A stretch of DNA of 64,000 bases from Actinomycetota bacterium (GCA_027315345.1 DAHUYE010000090.1:234724-298723); one strand, 5' to 3'; shown: positions 47,808 through 58,539, counted from the first letter of the stretch. A program made the numbers and translations. The notes: generated by a model not told the origin, from the letters alone.

Positions 47808-49976
47808 CTAGCCCTCCGGGCTGAGCCAGAGGACCCCGAGGGGGGGCAGCGTCACCTCGGCCGAGAAGGGCAGGCCGTGCCAGGAACGGTCCGCCGCCCA
47901 CACCCGCCCGGCGTTGCCGACCCCGGAGCCGCCCAGCTCCAGGGCGTCGGTGTTGAGGATCTCGGCCCAGGACCCCCCGGTGGACAGGCCGATCCGATAG
48001 CCGGGGCGGGGTACCGGGGAGAGATTGGCGATGCAGGCCACCGGGCCGGCCGTGCCGCCGGTGCGGAGGAAGGACAGGACGTTGGAGTCCGAATCGCTGG
48101 CGTCGATCCAGCGGAAGCCGGCGTCGCTGAAGTCGGACTCCCACAGGGTGGGGTGGGCCCGGTAGGCCCGGTTGAGGGACCGGACCAGCTCGGACATCCC
48201 CCGGTGCTCTGGGTACTCGAGGAGGTGCCAGTCCAGGCTGCGGTCATGGCCCCACTCGGAGGGCTGGGCCAGCTCGGCGCCCATGAAGATCAGGTTCTTA
48301 CCGGGGTGAGCCCACATCCAGGCCAAGAGGGATCGGAGGTTGGCGAAGCGCTGCCACTGGTCTCCAGGCATCTTGGCGAGGAGCGAACCCTTTCCGTGGA
48401 CGACTTCGTCGTGGGAGAGGGGTAGCACGAAATGCTCGCTGAAGGCGTAGAGCAGGCCGAAGGTCAGCCGGTCGTGGTGGAAGCGGCGGTAGATGGGATC
48501 CTTCTCGAAGTAATCGAGGGTGTCGTGCATCCAGCCCATGTTCCACTTGTAGGTGAAGCCCAGGCCGCCGTCGTCGGTGGGCTGGGACACGCCCGGCCAG
48601 GCCGTCGACTCCTCGGCCAGGGTGATGGCGCCGGGGTGCTCGGCGGCTACCACGTCGTTCAGCTCCCGTAGGAAGGCGATGGCGTCGAGGTTCTCCCGGC
48701 CGCCGTACTGGTTGGGGATCCACTCCCCTTCCTTGCGGGAGTAGTCGAGGTAGAGCATGGAGGCCACCGCGTCGACCCGCAGGCCGTCGATGTGGAACGA
48801 CTCCAGCCAGAACAGCGCGTTGGAGATGAGGAAGTTGCGCACCTCGTTGCGCCCGTAGTTGAAGACCAGCGTGCCCCAGTCGGGATGGGCCCCTTGGCGG
48901 GGGTCCTCGTGCTCGAACAGGGCCGTGCCGTCGAAGCGGGCCAGGGCCCAGTCGTCCCGCGGGAAGTGGGCCGGGACCCAGTCCACGATGACGCCGATGC
49001 CCTTCCGGTGGAAGGCGTCGACCAGCCGGCGAAAGCCGTCGGGGCCGCCGTGACGGGCGGTGGGGGCGAAATAGGAGGACACCTGGTAGCCCCAGGAGCC
49101 GCCGAAGGGATGCTCGGCCACCGGCATCAACTCGACGTGGGTGAAGCCCATGTCGGCCACGTAGTCGGGGAGCTCCTGGGCCAATTCGTCGTAGCTCAAG
49201 ACCCGGTTGCCCTCCTCGGGGCGCCGGCGCCAGGAGCCGAGGTGCACCTCGTAGACCGACATGGGCGTGGCGTAACCGCCCTGGCCCCGCGCCGACATCC
49301 ATGCCCCGTCCTGCCAGTGGTGGGTGTCCCGGGCGGCCACGATGCTGGCCGTACCCGGCGGGAGCTCGGCGGCCTGGGCGAAGGGATCGGCCTTGACCCG
49401 CAGCTCCCCGGACTGGGTCAGGATCTCGAACTTGTAGCGGCAGCCCGGGCCGACGTCGGGCAGGAAGAGCTCCCAGATGCCGGAGGACCCGAGACTGCGC
49501 ATGGGGTGGATGCGCCCATCCCAGAGGTTGAAGTCACCGACCACCCGCACCGAGCGGGCGCCGGGCGCCCACACCGCCAAGCTCGTCCCCCACACTCCCT
49601 GGTGCGTCATGGTCCTGGCCCCGAGGGTCTCCCACAGGCGGCGGTGCCGGCCCTCGCCCAGCAGGTACAGGTCGAGCTCTCCCACCGTGGGCCAGAACCG
49701 GTAGGGGTCCTCGATGGTGATCCCCACCCCGTCGGGGTAGTCGACCTCCAGGGTGTAGGCCGACTCGTCCGGAGTGGTGGCCAGGAAGACGCCGGCCGGG
49801 TTCACCATCTTCATGTCGATCTTCTTGCCCTCGACCGTGACCACCCGCATGGCGGAGGCGTCGGGACGGTAGGCCCGCACCTCCAGGCTGTGGCGGCCGA
49901 GGACGCGGTGGGGATCGGAGTGCTCCCCAGCTACCAGCTTGTTGATTTCGGCGGTTGTGCTGCGCGACATGGGCAC
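47808..49976 (-). CDS. glgB: 1,4-alpha-glucan branching enzyme
   Basis: 722 residues. Introduces alpha-1,6 branches in glycogen or in GlgE-made glucan. N1 carbohydrate-binding module, CBM48 (SVRVVGDFNLWDGRIHPM), GH13 barrel with YEVHLGSWRR, nucleophile Asp in GLRVDAVASMLYLDYSR, acid Glu in LAEESTAWPGVSQP and LPLSHDEVVHGKGSLL, then a C-terminal beta domain. Last gene of glgE-treS-mak-glgB, 9 bp after the maltokinase. Confidence 0.97.
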   Translation of the reverse strand: MPMSRSTTAEINKLVAGEHSDPHRVLGRHSLEVRAYRPDASAMRVVTVEGKKIDMKMVNPAGVFLATTPDESAYTLEVDYPDGVGITIEDPYRFWPTVGELDLYLLGEGRHRRLWETLGARTMTHQGVWGTSLAVWAPGARSVRVVGDFNLWDGRIHPMRSLGSSGIWELFLPDVGPGCRYKFEILTQSGELRVKADPFAQAAELPPGTASIVAARDTHHWQDGAWMSARGQGGYATPMSVYEVHLGSWRRRPEEGNRVLSYDELAQELPDYVADMGFTHVELMPVAEHPFGGSWGYQVSSYFAPTARHGGPDGFRRLVDAFHRKGIGVIVDWVPAHFPRDDWALARFDGTALFEHEDPRQGAHPDWGTLVFNYGRNEVRNFLISNALFWLESFHIDGLRVDAVASMLYLDYSRKEGEWIPNQYGGRENLDAIAFLRELNDVVAAEHPGAITLAEESTAWPGVSQPTDDGGLGFTYKWNMGWMHDTLDYFEKDPIYRRFHHDRLTFGLLYAFSEHFVLPLSHDEVVHGKGSLLAKMPGDQWQRFANLRSLLAWMWAHPGKNLIFMGAELAQPSEWGHDRSLDWHLLEYPEHRGMSELVRSLNRAYRAHPTLWESDFSDAGFRWIDASDSDSNVLSFLRTGGTAGPVACIANLSPVPRPGYRIGLSTGGSWAEILNTDALELGGSGVGNAGRVWAADRSWHGLPFSAEVTLPPLGVLWLSPEG

Positions 49977-49985
49977 CCCCTCTTC

Positions 49986-51302
49986 CTACCCCCCCGCCAG
50001 CCTTTCGATTGCGGCCAGGGGAATGACCTCCCAGTCGGGGCGATGGGCCCGCTCGTAGGCGACCTCGTACAGGGCCTTGTCCATCTCGAAGAAGTCCAGA
50101 AGCTCACGGTAGGCGTCGGAGCCGGGACCGCCGGGGGGCAGGACGGCCTCCAGGCCCTCCACCGAGGCGTAGCCGTCCAGGAAGGCCTCCCGGTTGCGCT
50201 GCTCCCAGGCTCCGGCCCGGGCTTCGAGTGCTTCACGCTCCGAGCTCTCCCGCTCATGGAGCACGGCTGCGGCGGCGTAGGCGAAGGACCGGAGCATGCC
50301 GGCCACGTCCTTGGCCGGGGGCCAGGGCAGGCGGCGTTCGGCCACCGGGCGGGCCGGCTCCCCCTCGAAGTCGAGGACGAACCAGCCGGCGTCGGCCCGC
50401 ATGACCTGGCCCAGGTGCAGGTCCCCGTGGACCCGGATGGCCGGGACCTCCTTGATGGCCACCAGCCGGCCGGCCAGTTCCTCGGCCCGGCGGCGGCCTT
50501 CCGGCCCCAGGCCCAGCACCTCCACCTGTTCGACCAGGGCGTTGGCCCACTCGGTCAGGGCCGGCGGGTGGACGCCGAAGGCCTTGCCCAGGGCGACGTG
50601 CATCCGGGCTGTCATCTCCCCGATACGCCTGGCCTCGGAGGCGAAGTCCCCGCCGGCGGCGGCGGGGTCCTCCTCGTCCGAGGCGTAGAGATCCCGCAGG
50701 GAGGTGAGGGCCAGGGCCCAGCCCTCGCTGCCCCCGGCCAGGAACTCCTGGGCCACGGCCAGGTCGTAGCCGTCCCGGGTCCACACCCCCAGGGGCGAGG
50801 CCAGATGGTTGAACCCGACCTCGTCCAGGCCGGTGGTGACCTCGACGTCGGGATTGGAGCCCGGCTGCAGGCGCCGGAACAGCTTGAGGATGACCTGCTG
50901 GCCCAGCACCACCGAGGAGTTGGACTGCTCGGCTCCGACCGGGCGGACGATGGCGTCCTCCACCCCGGCCACGCCCATGGTGGTCGCCAGGCGCCGGACG
51001 ATATCGGCGTCGGCCAGCCCGTCATAGGCGAACCAGGCCTCGGCACCGGCCCTGAACTTGCCCAGAACGTCGCGCTCGCCCAGATCGGGGGGGTCGTCCT
51101 CCGGGCGCAGGCCGATGAGGAGCTGATAAAGATCCCCGTCCCTTCGCACCAGGAGCCAGAGGGTCGGGGGCGAGTAGCCCTCGAGCAGCTCGGCCTGCTC
51201 CACCGTGACCGTCCCAGTGGAATCGGCCACCGCCCAGCGCTGGCGCCGGATGTAGGGCTCCAGGAGGGGCGAGACGCCGGTCAACAGATCTCCGGCCTTC
51301 AC
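49986..51302 (-). CDS. Maltokinase
   Basis: 438 residues from GTG 51302, overlapping the treS stop (GTGA). Phosphorylates maltose to maltose-1-phosphate with ATP, feeding GlgE. An aminoglycoside-phosphotransferase-like fold: N-terminal cap (RRQRWAVADSTG), VILKLFRRLQPGSNPDVEV, catalytic loop IRVHGDLHLGQVM and the metal Asp in WFVLDFEGEPARPVAERR. Between treS and glgB, as in the Mak/Pep2 position of mycobacteria. Confidence 0.93.
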   Translation of the reverse strand: MKAGDLLTGVSPLLEPYIRRQRWAVADSTGTVTVEQAELLEGYSPPTLWLLVRRDGDLYQLLIGLRPEDDPPDLGERDVLGKFRAGAEAWFAYDGLADADIVRRLATTMGVAGVEDAIVRPVGAEQSNSSVVLGQQVILKLFRRLQPGSNPDVEVTTGLDEVGFNHLASPLGVWTRDGYDLAVAQEFLAGGSEGWALALTSLRDLYASDEEDPAAAGGDFASEARRIGEMTARMHVALGKAFGVHPPALTEWANALVEQVEVLGLGPEGRRRAEELAGRLVAIKEVPAIRVHGDLHLGQVMRADAGWFVLDFEGEPARPVAERRLPWPPAKDVAGMLRSFAYAAAAVLHERESSEREALEARAGAWEQRNREAFLDGYASVEGLEAVLPPGGPGSDAYRELLDFFEMDKALYEVAYERAHRPDWEVIPLAAIERLAGG

Positions 51303-53035
51303 GACGTTTCCTCCTGGGTCTCGATCAGGTCGAACCAGTAGAAAGCGTAAGGGGCGAGGGTCACGAAGTACGGCAGCGCCCCCACCCGCGGGAAGGGGAC
51401 CCGCCCGAGGAGCTCCACCGGGGTGCGGCCCTCCCACCGGCCCAGGGCCAGCTCACAGGGCTGGGCGAAGCGGGACAGATTGTTCACGCACAGGACGACG
51501 TTCTGGTGGCCGGACTCGTCCTCGTGGCAGCGGACGTAGGCGAGGACGGAAGGGTTCTCGGCTGGGAGGACCTCGAAGGCGCCGGTCCCGAACATCGGGT
51601 GCTGCCGGCGGACATCCAGCATGCGCCGCATCCACTGCAGGAACGAACTCGGGTTGCGCATCTGGGCTTCCACGTTCACGCCGGAGAAGCCGTAGACCGG
51701 ATCCATCAGGGGGGGCAGGTAGAGCTGGGCGAAGTCGGCCCGGCTGAAGCCGGCATTCCGGTCCGGGGACCACTGCATCGGCGTGCGCACCCCGTCACGG
51801 TCACCGAGGTAGATGTTGTCCCCCATCAGCAGCTCGTCCCCGTAGTAGAGGATGGGGCTGCCGGGCAGGGAGAAGAGCATGGCGTGGAGCAACTCGGCCA
51901 CCCGGCGGTCGTTCTCCACCAGCGGGGCCAGGCGCCGGCCGATCCCGATGTTGCGCCGCATGCGGGGATCCTTGGCGTACTCCGAGTACATGTAGTCGCG
52001 TTCTTCGTCGGTGACCATCTCCAGGGTCAGTTCATCGTGGTTGCGCAGGAATATCCCCCACTGGCAGCCCTCGGGGATGTCCGGGGTCTGGGCCAGGATC
52101 TCGGTGATGGGATAGCGCTGCTCCCGGCGCACGGCCATGAACATGCGGGGCATGAGGGGGAAGTGGAAGCACATGTGGCACTCGTCCCCGTCTCCGAAGT
52201 AGTCCACCACGTCGGCCGGCCACTGGTTGGCCTCGGCCAGCAGGACCTTGTTGGGGTGGGAGGCATCCACTTCGGCCCGCAGCCGCTTGAGGTAGTCATG
52301 GGTCTCGGGCAGGTTCTCCCCGTTGCTGCCGTCGCGTTCGAACAGGTAGGGGACGGCGTCGAGCCGGAAGCCGTCCAGACCGACATCGAGCCAGAACTTG
52401 ACCACGTCGATCATGGCGTCGGCTACGGCCGGGTGGTCGAAGTTGAGGTCGGGCTGGTGGGAGAAGAAGCGGTGCCAGTAGTACTGCTGGCGGGTCTGGT
52501 CATAGGTCCAGTTGGACTTCTCCGTGTCGACGAAGATGATGCGGGCCTCGGGCCAGCGCTGGTCATCGTCGCTCCACACGTACCAGTCGGCCTTGGGGTT
52601 GGTGCGGTCCTGGCGCGACTCCTGGAACCAGGGATGCTGGTCGCTGGTGTGGTTCATGACCAGGTCGGCGATGACCCGGATGCCCCGCCGGTGGGCCTGT
52701 TCCACCAACTCCACCGCGTCGGCCAGATCCCCGTACTCGGGCAGGATGGTGAAGAAGTCGCTGATGTCGTAGCCGCCGTCCCGCAGGGGCGACTGGTAGA
52801 AGGGCAACAGCCACAGGCAGTCGACCCCCAGCCAGCTGAGGTAGTCGAGCTTGCTGGTCAGGCCCTTGAGGTCACCGGTGCCGTCATCGTTGGCGTCGTA
52901 GAAGCCCCGCACCAGCACCTCGTAGAACACGGAGTGCTGGAACCACGGGGTGGCCGGGCCGCCGGTGACGGGCGGGCGCCGGGGCCGGCGGGACCGCGCT
53001 GGCGCGGCGGAGCCGCCGGGGAGCGCGTCGGTCAC
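51299..53035 (-). CDS. treS: Maltose alpha-D-glucosyltransferase / trehalose synthase
   Basis: 578 residues. Interconverts trehalose and maltose. GH13 with FYEVLVRGFYDANDDGTGDLKGL, DLVMNHTSDQHPWFQ, nucleophile Asp in GLDGFRLDAVPYLFERDG, acid Glu in LLAEANQWP and LRNHDELTLEMV. The first 30 residues are Pro/Arg-rich and probably disordered. It is separate from the maltokinase, not the fused form seen in some species. Six bp after glgE. Confidence 0.96.
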   Translation of the reverse strand: MTDALPGGSAAPARSRRPRRPPVTGGPATPWFQHSVFYEVLVRGFYDANDDGTGDLKGLTSKLDYLSWLGVDCLWLLPFYQSPLRDGGYDISDFFTILPEYGDLADAVELVEQAHRRGIRVIADLVMNHTSDQHPWFQESRQDRTNPKADWYVWSDDDQRWPEARIIFVDTEKSNWTYDQTRQQYYWHRFFSHQPDLNFDHPAVADAMIDVVKFWLDVGLDGFRLDAVPYLFERDGSNGENLPETHDYLKRLRAEVDASHPNKVLLAEANQWPADVVDYFGDGDECHMCFHFPLMPRMFMAVRREQRYPITEILAQTPDIPEGCQWGIFLRNHDELTLEMVTDEERDYMYSEYAKDPRMRRNIGIGRRLAPLVENDRRVAELLHAMLFSLPGSPILYYGDELLMGDNIYLGDRDGVRTPMQWSPDRNAGFSRADFAQLYLPPLMDPVYGFSGVNVEAQMRNPSSFLQWMRRMLDVRRQHPMFGTGAFEVLPAENPSVLAYVRCHEDESGHQNVVLCVNNLSRFAQPCELALGRWEGRTPVELLGRVPFPRVGALPYFVTLAPYAFYWFDLIETQEETS

Positions 53036-53041
53036 AGCCGG

Positions 53042-54976
53042 TCAGGCCCGCCGCAGATGCAGGAGGTGGGCCGGCGTGTCGGTTGGGTCGAGCCGGACGT
53101 AAGGCTCCGGACCGGTCCAGAGGTAGGTCTGGCCGCTGAGCTCATCGTGGGCTTCATAAGGCTGGTCCCAAGGCAGGCCGAGGGCACCCAGGTCGATCCA
53201 AAGGGTCGTCTCCGCGGTGGCGTGGGGGTCGAGGTTGACCACCATCAGCATGACATCGGAACGGTCATCGGTGTGCTTGGAGTAGGCCAGCACGTTGGGG
53301 TTGGCGCTGGGGTGGAAGGTGACGTTGCGCAACCAGTCAAAGGCCCGGTGCCGGCGGCGCACGGCGTTGATGAGCCCGATGAACGGCGCCAGGGACTCGG
53401 GGTCGTCCCAGTCCCGCTCCCGGACCTCGTACTTCTCCGAGTAGAGGTATTCCTCGTTGGTCTCCGACGCCGGCTCGTTCTCGCCCAGCTCGTAGCCGCT
53501 GTAGATGCCGTAGGAGGGGACCAGGGTGGCGGCCAGGACCAGGCGCATCCGAAAGGCCGACAGGGGGCCGTCCCGCAGCGGGCCGGAGAGGATGTCGGGG
53601 GTATTGGGCCAGAAGTTGGGCCGCATGTAGTCCGCCGTCGGGCCCTGGGTCAGCTCGGTGACGTACTCCTGGAGTTCTTCGGCCGTGTCCCGCCAGGTGA
53701 AGTAGGTGTAGCTCTGGGTGAAGCCGACCTCGGCCAGCCTGGCCATGACCTTGGGGCGGGTGAAGGCCTCGGCCAGGAAGATGACGCCCGGATCGACGGC
53801 CTGGATCTCGGGGATGAGCCACTCCCAGAAGGCGATGGGCTTGGTGTGAGGGTTGTCGACCCGGAAGATCCGGATCCCGAAGCCCATCCAGTGCAGGAGG
53901 ATCTCCCGGCAGGCTTCCCACAGGGCGACCCGGTCCTGGTCCCGCTCGGGCCAGAAGTTGATGGGGAAGATGTCCTGGTAGCGCTTGGGGGGATTCTCGG
54001 CGTAGGCGATGGAGCCGTCCGGGCGGAGGTGGAACCACTCCGGGTGGTCCCGCACCCAGGGATGGTCGGGACTGCACTGGAGGGCGTAGTCCAGGGCCAC
54101 CTCCAGGCCCAGCTCCCCGGCCCGGGCCATGAAGGCCCGCAGGTCGGCCTCGTCCCCGAGCTCGGGGTGGATGGCGTCGTGGCCCCCGGCTTCGGAGCCG
54201 ATGGCCCAGGGGCTCCCCGGGTCGTCCGGGCCGGCCACCAGAGTGTTGTTGCGGCCTTTCCGGTAGGAAACACCGATGGGGTGGATCGGAGGCAGGTAAA
54301 CGACGTCGAAGCCCATGTCGGCCACCGCCGCCAGGCGCTCGGCTGCGTTCCGAAAGCCGCCTTCGGAGCGGGGGAAGAGCTCGTACCAGGCTCCCCGCAG
54401 GGCCAGGGGCCGGTCGACGTGCAGGCGCAGGGCCACCGAGCGGGTCAGGTCGGGCGAGCCCTGGGGCCCGGCCATGGCCGCCGCCACCTCGGCCACCAGG
54501 GCCGGCGCCAGCCGCTCGGGGGCGGAGGCGTCCTTGTCCCGGAGGGCTCCCACGGCGGCGTCTATGGCGGAGGCCGCCGCCGTGGCCACGGCCGAGCGGC
54601 CCCGGGGCCGGCGGGACTCGAGCAGCCGGGCCCCCTCCTCCAGCTCCAGGTCCACCTCCTGGCCGGCGGCCAGCTTGGTCGTGACCCGGTGCCGCCACGT
54701 CGAGTAGCGGTCGGTCCACGCCTCGACCACGAACTCATGAGGGCCGACCTCGGACGGACGGATGGTGCCCTCCCACTCGTCGTTGACCGTCTCGTGCAGT
54801 TCGATGTCCTCCCAGGTCCCCCCGGCCCGGCGCCAGCGGACCCGGGCGGCCAGGACGTCGTGGCCGTCCTTGAACACGTCGGCCGTCACCCTCACGGCCT
54901 CGCCCACCACCGCCTTGGCCGGGTAGCGGTTGGGCGTGGAGGGGCGTACGGAGTCCACCACGATGCGACCGGTCAC
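53042..54976 (-). CDS. glgE: Alpha-1,4-glucan:maltose-1-phosphate maltosyltransferase
   Basis: 644 residues from GTG 54976; TAGGCC lies 6 nt upstream. Transfers maltose from maltose-1-phosphate to glucan ends. Immunoglobulin-like N-domain, helical S-domain insertion, GH13 catalytic core with FRVDNPHTKPIAFWEWLI (nucleophile Asp), the Glu in IFLAEAFTRPKVM, and the C-terminal QLRNVTF-like domain with FHPSANPNVLAYSKH. First gene of the operon and divergent from glgP, with 63 bp between starts. Confidence 0.97.
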   Translation of the reverse strand: MTGRIVVDSVRPSTPNRYPAKAVVGEAVRVTADVFKDGHDVLAARVRWRRAGGTWEDIELHETVNDEWEGTIRPSEVGPHEFVVEAWTDRYSTWRHRVTTKLAAGQEVDLELEEGARLLESRRPRGRSAVATAAASAIDAAVGALRDKDASAPERLAPALVAEVAAAMAGPQGSPDLTRSVALRLHVDRPLALRGAWYELFPRSEGGFRNAAERLAAVADMGFDVVYLPPIHPIGVSYRKGRNNTLVAGPDDPGSPWAIGSEAGGHDAIHPELGDEADLRAFMARAGELGLEVALDYALQCSPDHPWVRDHPEWFHLRPDGSIAYAENPPKRYQDIFPINFWPERDQDRVALWEACREILLHWMGFGIRIFRVDNPHTKPIAFWEWLIPEIQAVDPGVIFLAEAFTRPKVMARLAEVGFTQSYTYFTWRDTAEELQEYVTELTQGPTADYMRPNFWPNTPDILSGPLRDGPLSAFRMRLVLAATLVPSYGIYSGYELGENEPASETNEEYLYSEKYEVRERDWDDPESLAPFIGLINAVRRRHRAFDWLRNVTFHPSANPNVLAYSKHTDDRSDVMLMVVNLDPHATAETTLWIDLGALGLPWDQPYEAHDELSGQTYLWTGPEPYVRLDPTDTPAHLLHLRRA

Positions 54977-55039
54977 CCATCTGGCCTACCACGACCGGTC
55001 CCGATCCGAAACCGGAACGGCGCCGATAGGGTCGCGGTG

Positions 55040-57580
55040 ATGCGTGCTCTTCACAGCTTCACGGTGCGGCCCAGGCTCCCGGAGGCCCTCCAGCCGCTCC
55101 AGGAGCTGGCTATGAACCTGCGCTGGTCCTGGGACGGCCGCACCCGGGATCTGTTCCGGTGGGTCGACCCCCAGGCCTGGCAGGAGACCGACGGGGACCC
55201 GTTGGCCGTGCTGGGCCGGGTGGGCCAGGCTCGCCTGGAGGAGCTGGACCGGGACCCGGCCTTCAAGGCCTTCATGGCCGAGGTGTACTCGGACCTCCAG
55301 CGCTACCTGAGCTCGGCCTTCTGGTTCCAGAACCGGACCGACAGCCCGCTGCGCTCGGTGGCCTACTTCAGCCCGGAGTTCGGTATCTCCGAAGCTGTCC
55401 CCCAGTACTCGGGCGGCCTCGGCGTCCTGGCCGGGGACCACCTCAAGGCGGCCAGCGACCTGGGCGTGCCCCTGGTCGGCGTGGGCCTTCTCTACCGCCA
55501 GGGCTACTTCCGCCAGAGCCTGGACGACGACGGCTGGCAACGGGAGCGCTTCCCGGACCTGGACCCCCACGCCATGGCCCTGCGCCTGGTCCCCGGGGTC
55601 AGGATCAGCGTCAAACTGGCCCGCCAGGACCTGGTGGCCCAGGTGTGGCGGGCCGACGTCGGCCGGGTGCGGCTGTACCTGCTGGACTCGGACGTGGAGG
55701 AGAACGGGCCGGAGGAGGCCGGGGTGACCGACCGCCTCTACGGCGGGGGCACCGAGCACCGCCTGCGCCAGGAGATCCTTCTCGGCATCGGCGGGGTCCG
55801 GGCCCTGGAGGCGCTGGGCGAGGCCCCCCAGGTCTTCCACAGCAACGAGGGCCACGCCGGCTTCCTCGGCCTGGAGCGGATACGCCGGCTGGTGGTCGAC
55901 CAGGGCCTGAGCTTCCCCGAAGCGGTCGAGGCGGTGCGGGGGGCATCGGTCTTCACCACCCACACCCCGGTGCCGGCCGGCATCGACCGCTTTCCGGCCG
56001 AGCTGATGGAGAAGTACTTCTCGGCCTGGGCCAAGGAGTGCGGCGTCGGCTTCGACACCCTGATGGATCTGGGCCATGAAGCCGGGGACGAGCCAGCAGC
56101 TCCGTTCAACATGGCGGTGATGGGGCTGCGCCTCTCCGGATTGGCCAACGCCGTGTCCAAGCTGCACGGCCGGGTCAGCCGCTCGATGTTCTCCAGCCTG
56201 TGGCCCGAGGTGCCCGAAGACGAGGTCCCCATCACCTCGGTCACCAACGGCGTGCACAGCGCCAGCTGGACCAGCCCGGAGATGTCCGCCTTCCTCACCC
56301 GCCACGTGCTGCCGGCCTGGAGCGAGGCGCCGGCGTCGGCCTGGGACCGGCTCGACGATGTCAGCGACTACGAGCTGTGGCGGGTCCGGGAGCAGACCCG
56401 GGACCGGCTCGTCTCCACCGTGCGGGAGCGGACCCGGGCCGCCATGCAGCGTCGTGGCGTCGGGCCGGACGACCTGGCCTGGACCGATGACATCCTCGAT
56501 CCGCGCATCCTGACCATCGGCTTCGCCCGCCGCTTCGCCACCTACAAGCGGGCCACTTTGCTGATGTCGGATCCGGGCCGGCTCAAGGCCCTGCTGACGT
56601 CACCGGACCGGCCCGTGCAGATGGTTTTTGCCGGGAAGGCCCACCCCGCTGATGACGCCGGCAAGGAGCTCATCCGGGAGGTCGTGCGCTTTTCCGCCGA
56701 TCCGGAGGTGCGCCACCGCTTCGCCTTCGTGGAGGACTACGACATGGCCATCGCCCGGGCCCTGACCCAGGGCGCCGACGTGTGGCTCAACACGCCCCGC
56801 CGGCCCCAGGAGGCCTGCGGGACCAGCGGGCTCAAGGCCAGCCTCAACGGCGGGCTCAACTGCTCCATCCTGGACGGCTGGTGGGACGAATGCTTCGACG
56901 GGGCCAACGGGTGGGCCATCGCCTCCGCCGAGGCCGAGCCCGACCTGGTACACCGCGACGCCACCGAGGCGGCCAGCCTGTTCGCCTTGTTGGAACAGCA
57001 CATCGTCCCCCTCTTCTACGACCGCAGCGACCACGTCGTGCCCCGGAGATGGGTGGCCAAGGTGAGGGCGTCCCTGCGCAGCCTGGGGCCCTTCGCGGCG
57101 GCCAGCCGGATGGTGCGGGACTACGTGGAGGAGATCTACGAGCCGGCCGCGGCCCGGGCCGATGACCTGTCCCGGGACGACGCCAGGCGGGCCAAGGAGC
57201 TGTCGGCCTGGAAGACCCGGGTCCGCCAGGGCTGGTCGGCGGTGGTGGTGCGCTCCGTGATCCCCGATGAGGCCGGCGCCGACCTGGGCGGGGTTCGCCA
57301 GGTCGAGGCCGAGGTTGATCTGGGCACCCTGACCAGCGACGACGTGCGGGTCGAACTCATCCACGGCCACGTCGGTCACAACGATGAGCTGAGCGACACT
57401 CGCCGAGTGGCCATGGCGCCCGCCCGGGCCGCCGCCGGGGGGGCCTCCACCTTCTCGGGCCAGTTCACCTGTGACGCCACCGGCCGCTACGGCTTCACCG
57501 TCCGGGTGGTGCCCAGCCATCCCGACCTGGTCTGGCCCGAGGACATGGGCTTCGCCACCTGGGCCGACCGCAGCCGCTAA
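55040..57580 (+). CDS. glgP: Alpha-glucan phosphorylase
   Basis: 846 residues from ATG 55040; TAGGGT ends 7 nt upstream (leaderless). Phosphorolyses alpha-1,4-glucans to glucose-1-phosphate (GT35). N-terminus [75 protein letters not shown], and the PLP-lysine region [28 protein letters not shown] mark the Rv1328-like subgroup, which is longer at the C-terminus than E. coli GlgP. The open frame extends 3.5 kb upstream over other genes; rejected. Its stop overlaps the meaB stop region by 4 bp. Confidence 0.96.
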   Translation: MRALHSFTVRPRLPEALQPLQELAMNLRWSWDGRTRDLFRWVDPQAWQETDGDPLAVLGRVGQARLEELDRDPAFKAFMAEVYSDLQRYLSSAFWFQNRTDSPLRSVAYFSPEFGISEAVPQYSGGLGVLAGDHLKAASDLGVPLVGVGLLYRQGYFRQSLDDDGWQRERFPDLDPHAMALRLVPGVRISVKLARQDLVAQVWRADVGRVRLYLLDSDVEENGPEEAGVTDRLYGGGTEHRLRQEILLGIGGVRALEALGEAPQVFHSNEGHAGFLGLERIRRLVVDQGLSFPEAVEAVRGASVFTTHTPVPAGIDRFPAELMEKYFSAWAKECGVGFDTLMDLGHEAGDEPAAPFNMAVMGLRLSGLANAVSKLHGRVSRSMFSSLWPEVPEDEVPITSVTNGVHSASWTSPEMSAFLTRHVLPAWSEAPASAWDRLDDVSDYELWRVREQTRDRLVSTVRERTRAAMQRRGVGPDDLAWTDDILDPRILTIGFARRFATYKRATLLMSDPGRLKALLTSPDRPVQMVFAGKAHPADDAGKELIREVVRFSADPEVRHRFAFVEDYDMAIARALTQGADVWLNTPRRPQEACGTSGLKASLNGGLNCSILDGWWDECFDGANGWAIASAEAEPDLVHRDATEAASLFALLEQHIVPLFYDRSDHVVPRRWVAKVRASLRSLGPFAAASRMVRDYVEEIYEPAAARADDLSRDDARRAKELSAWKTRVRQGWSAVVVRSVIPDEAGADLGGVRQVEAEVDLGTLTSDDVRVELIHGHVGHNDELSDTRRVAMAPARAAAGGASTFSGQFTCDATGRYGFTVRVVPSHPDLVWPEDMGFATWADRSR

Positions 57581-58539
57581 TCGCCCTCGGTCAGGGCCGC
57601 CGCCGCCGTGTAGGGATCGACCCGCCGCTCGAGCAGGTCGGCCAGCAGCTCCTGGTAGCGGTCGTCCTTCAGCCGGGCCCAGGCCTGGACCTCGAGCCGG
57701 CGCAGCACGATCTCCCGGAGCTCCTCCTCCAGGCGGCGCTCCCGCCTCTGGACCAGGCTGCCGTCCCCCTCCTGAGCGGCCCGGTGGCTCTCGATGGCGG
57801 CCCACACCTCCTCGACGTTGGACCCGGTGGCGGCCACGCAGGACACGATCGGTGGGGTCCAGGCGCTGGGCGCCGACATCTCCAGCATCCGGCGCAGGTC
57901 CTGTTCGGTCTCCCTCACCCCGTCCCGGTCGGCCTTGTTGATGACGAAGACATCGGCTATCTCCAGCAGGCCGGCCTTGTTGGCCTGCACGGCATCGCCC
58001 CACCCCGGATTCACCACCACCACGGTGGTGTCGGCCGCCCCGGCTATCTCCACCTCGACCTGGCCCACCCCCACCGTCTCGACCAGCACCAGGGGCAGGC
58101 CGACGGCCTCCAGGGCCCGGATGGCCTCCCGGGTGGCCAGGGACAGCCCCCCCAGATGGCCCCGGCTGGCCATGGAGCGGATGAAGACCCCGGCATCCAG
58201 GGCGTGGTCCTGCATCCGCACCCGGTCCCCGAGGATGGCGCCCCCCGAATACGGCGAAGACGGATCTACCGCCAGCACCCCCACCTCTCCCCCACCCTGG
58301 CGGATGGTGGCGATGAGGCGGTCGGTCAGGGTGGACTTGCCCGCCCCGGGGGCGCCGGTCAGGCCCACCGCGTAACCGCCCCCCGACTCTACGAAGGCCA
58401 GCCTCCCCACCGTACGGGCGTCCTCCCCGCCCCGCTCGATCACGGAAAGCATCCGGGCCAGGGCGGTCCGGTCCCCCTCTCGGGCCGCCTTGAACAGGGC
58501 TTCGGGGTCGCGCCGGATGGGTCGCGGGGGCGCTGGCAC
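57577..58539 (-). CDS. meaB: Methylmalonyl-CoA mutase-associated GTPase MeaB
   Basis: 320 residues from GTG 58539, CATACT 6 nt upstream. A G3E-family GTPase that gates cobalamin loading and rescue of methylmalonyl-CoA mutase. P-loop GLTGAPGAGKSTLTDRL, switch Asp DPSSPYSGGAILGDRVRM, LVETVGVGQVEVEIAG, and NKxD in VFVINKADRDG. C-terminal dimerisation helices. No mutase genes are adjacent in the window; the enzyme would handle propionyl-CoA from odd-chain or branched acids. Confidence 0.95.
   Translation of the reverse strand: MPAPPRPIRRDPEALFKAAREGDRTALARMLSVIERGGEDARTVGRLAFVESGGGYAVGLTGAPGAGKSTLTDRLIATIRQGGGEVGVLAVDPSSPYSGGAILGDRVRMQDHALDAGVFIRSMASRGHLGGLSLATREAIRALEAVGLPLVLVETVGVGQVEVEIAGAADTTVVVVNPGWGDAVQANKAGLLEIADVFVINKADRDGVRETEQDLRRMLEMSAPSAWTPPIVSCVAATGSNVEEVWAAIESHRAAQEGDGSLVQRRERRLEEELREIVLRRLEVQAWARLKDDRYQELLADLLERRVDPYTAAAALTEGD

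Noticed and set aside
51506..57580. A 2024-codon open frame on the plus strand
   Set aside because: Only the last 846 codons encode GlgP. The first 3.5 kb lie antisense to glgE, treS and the maltokinase, all of which have intact catalytic motifs, and the translation is Gly/Val/Asp/His-rich filler typical of GC-rich antisense frames.
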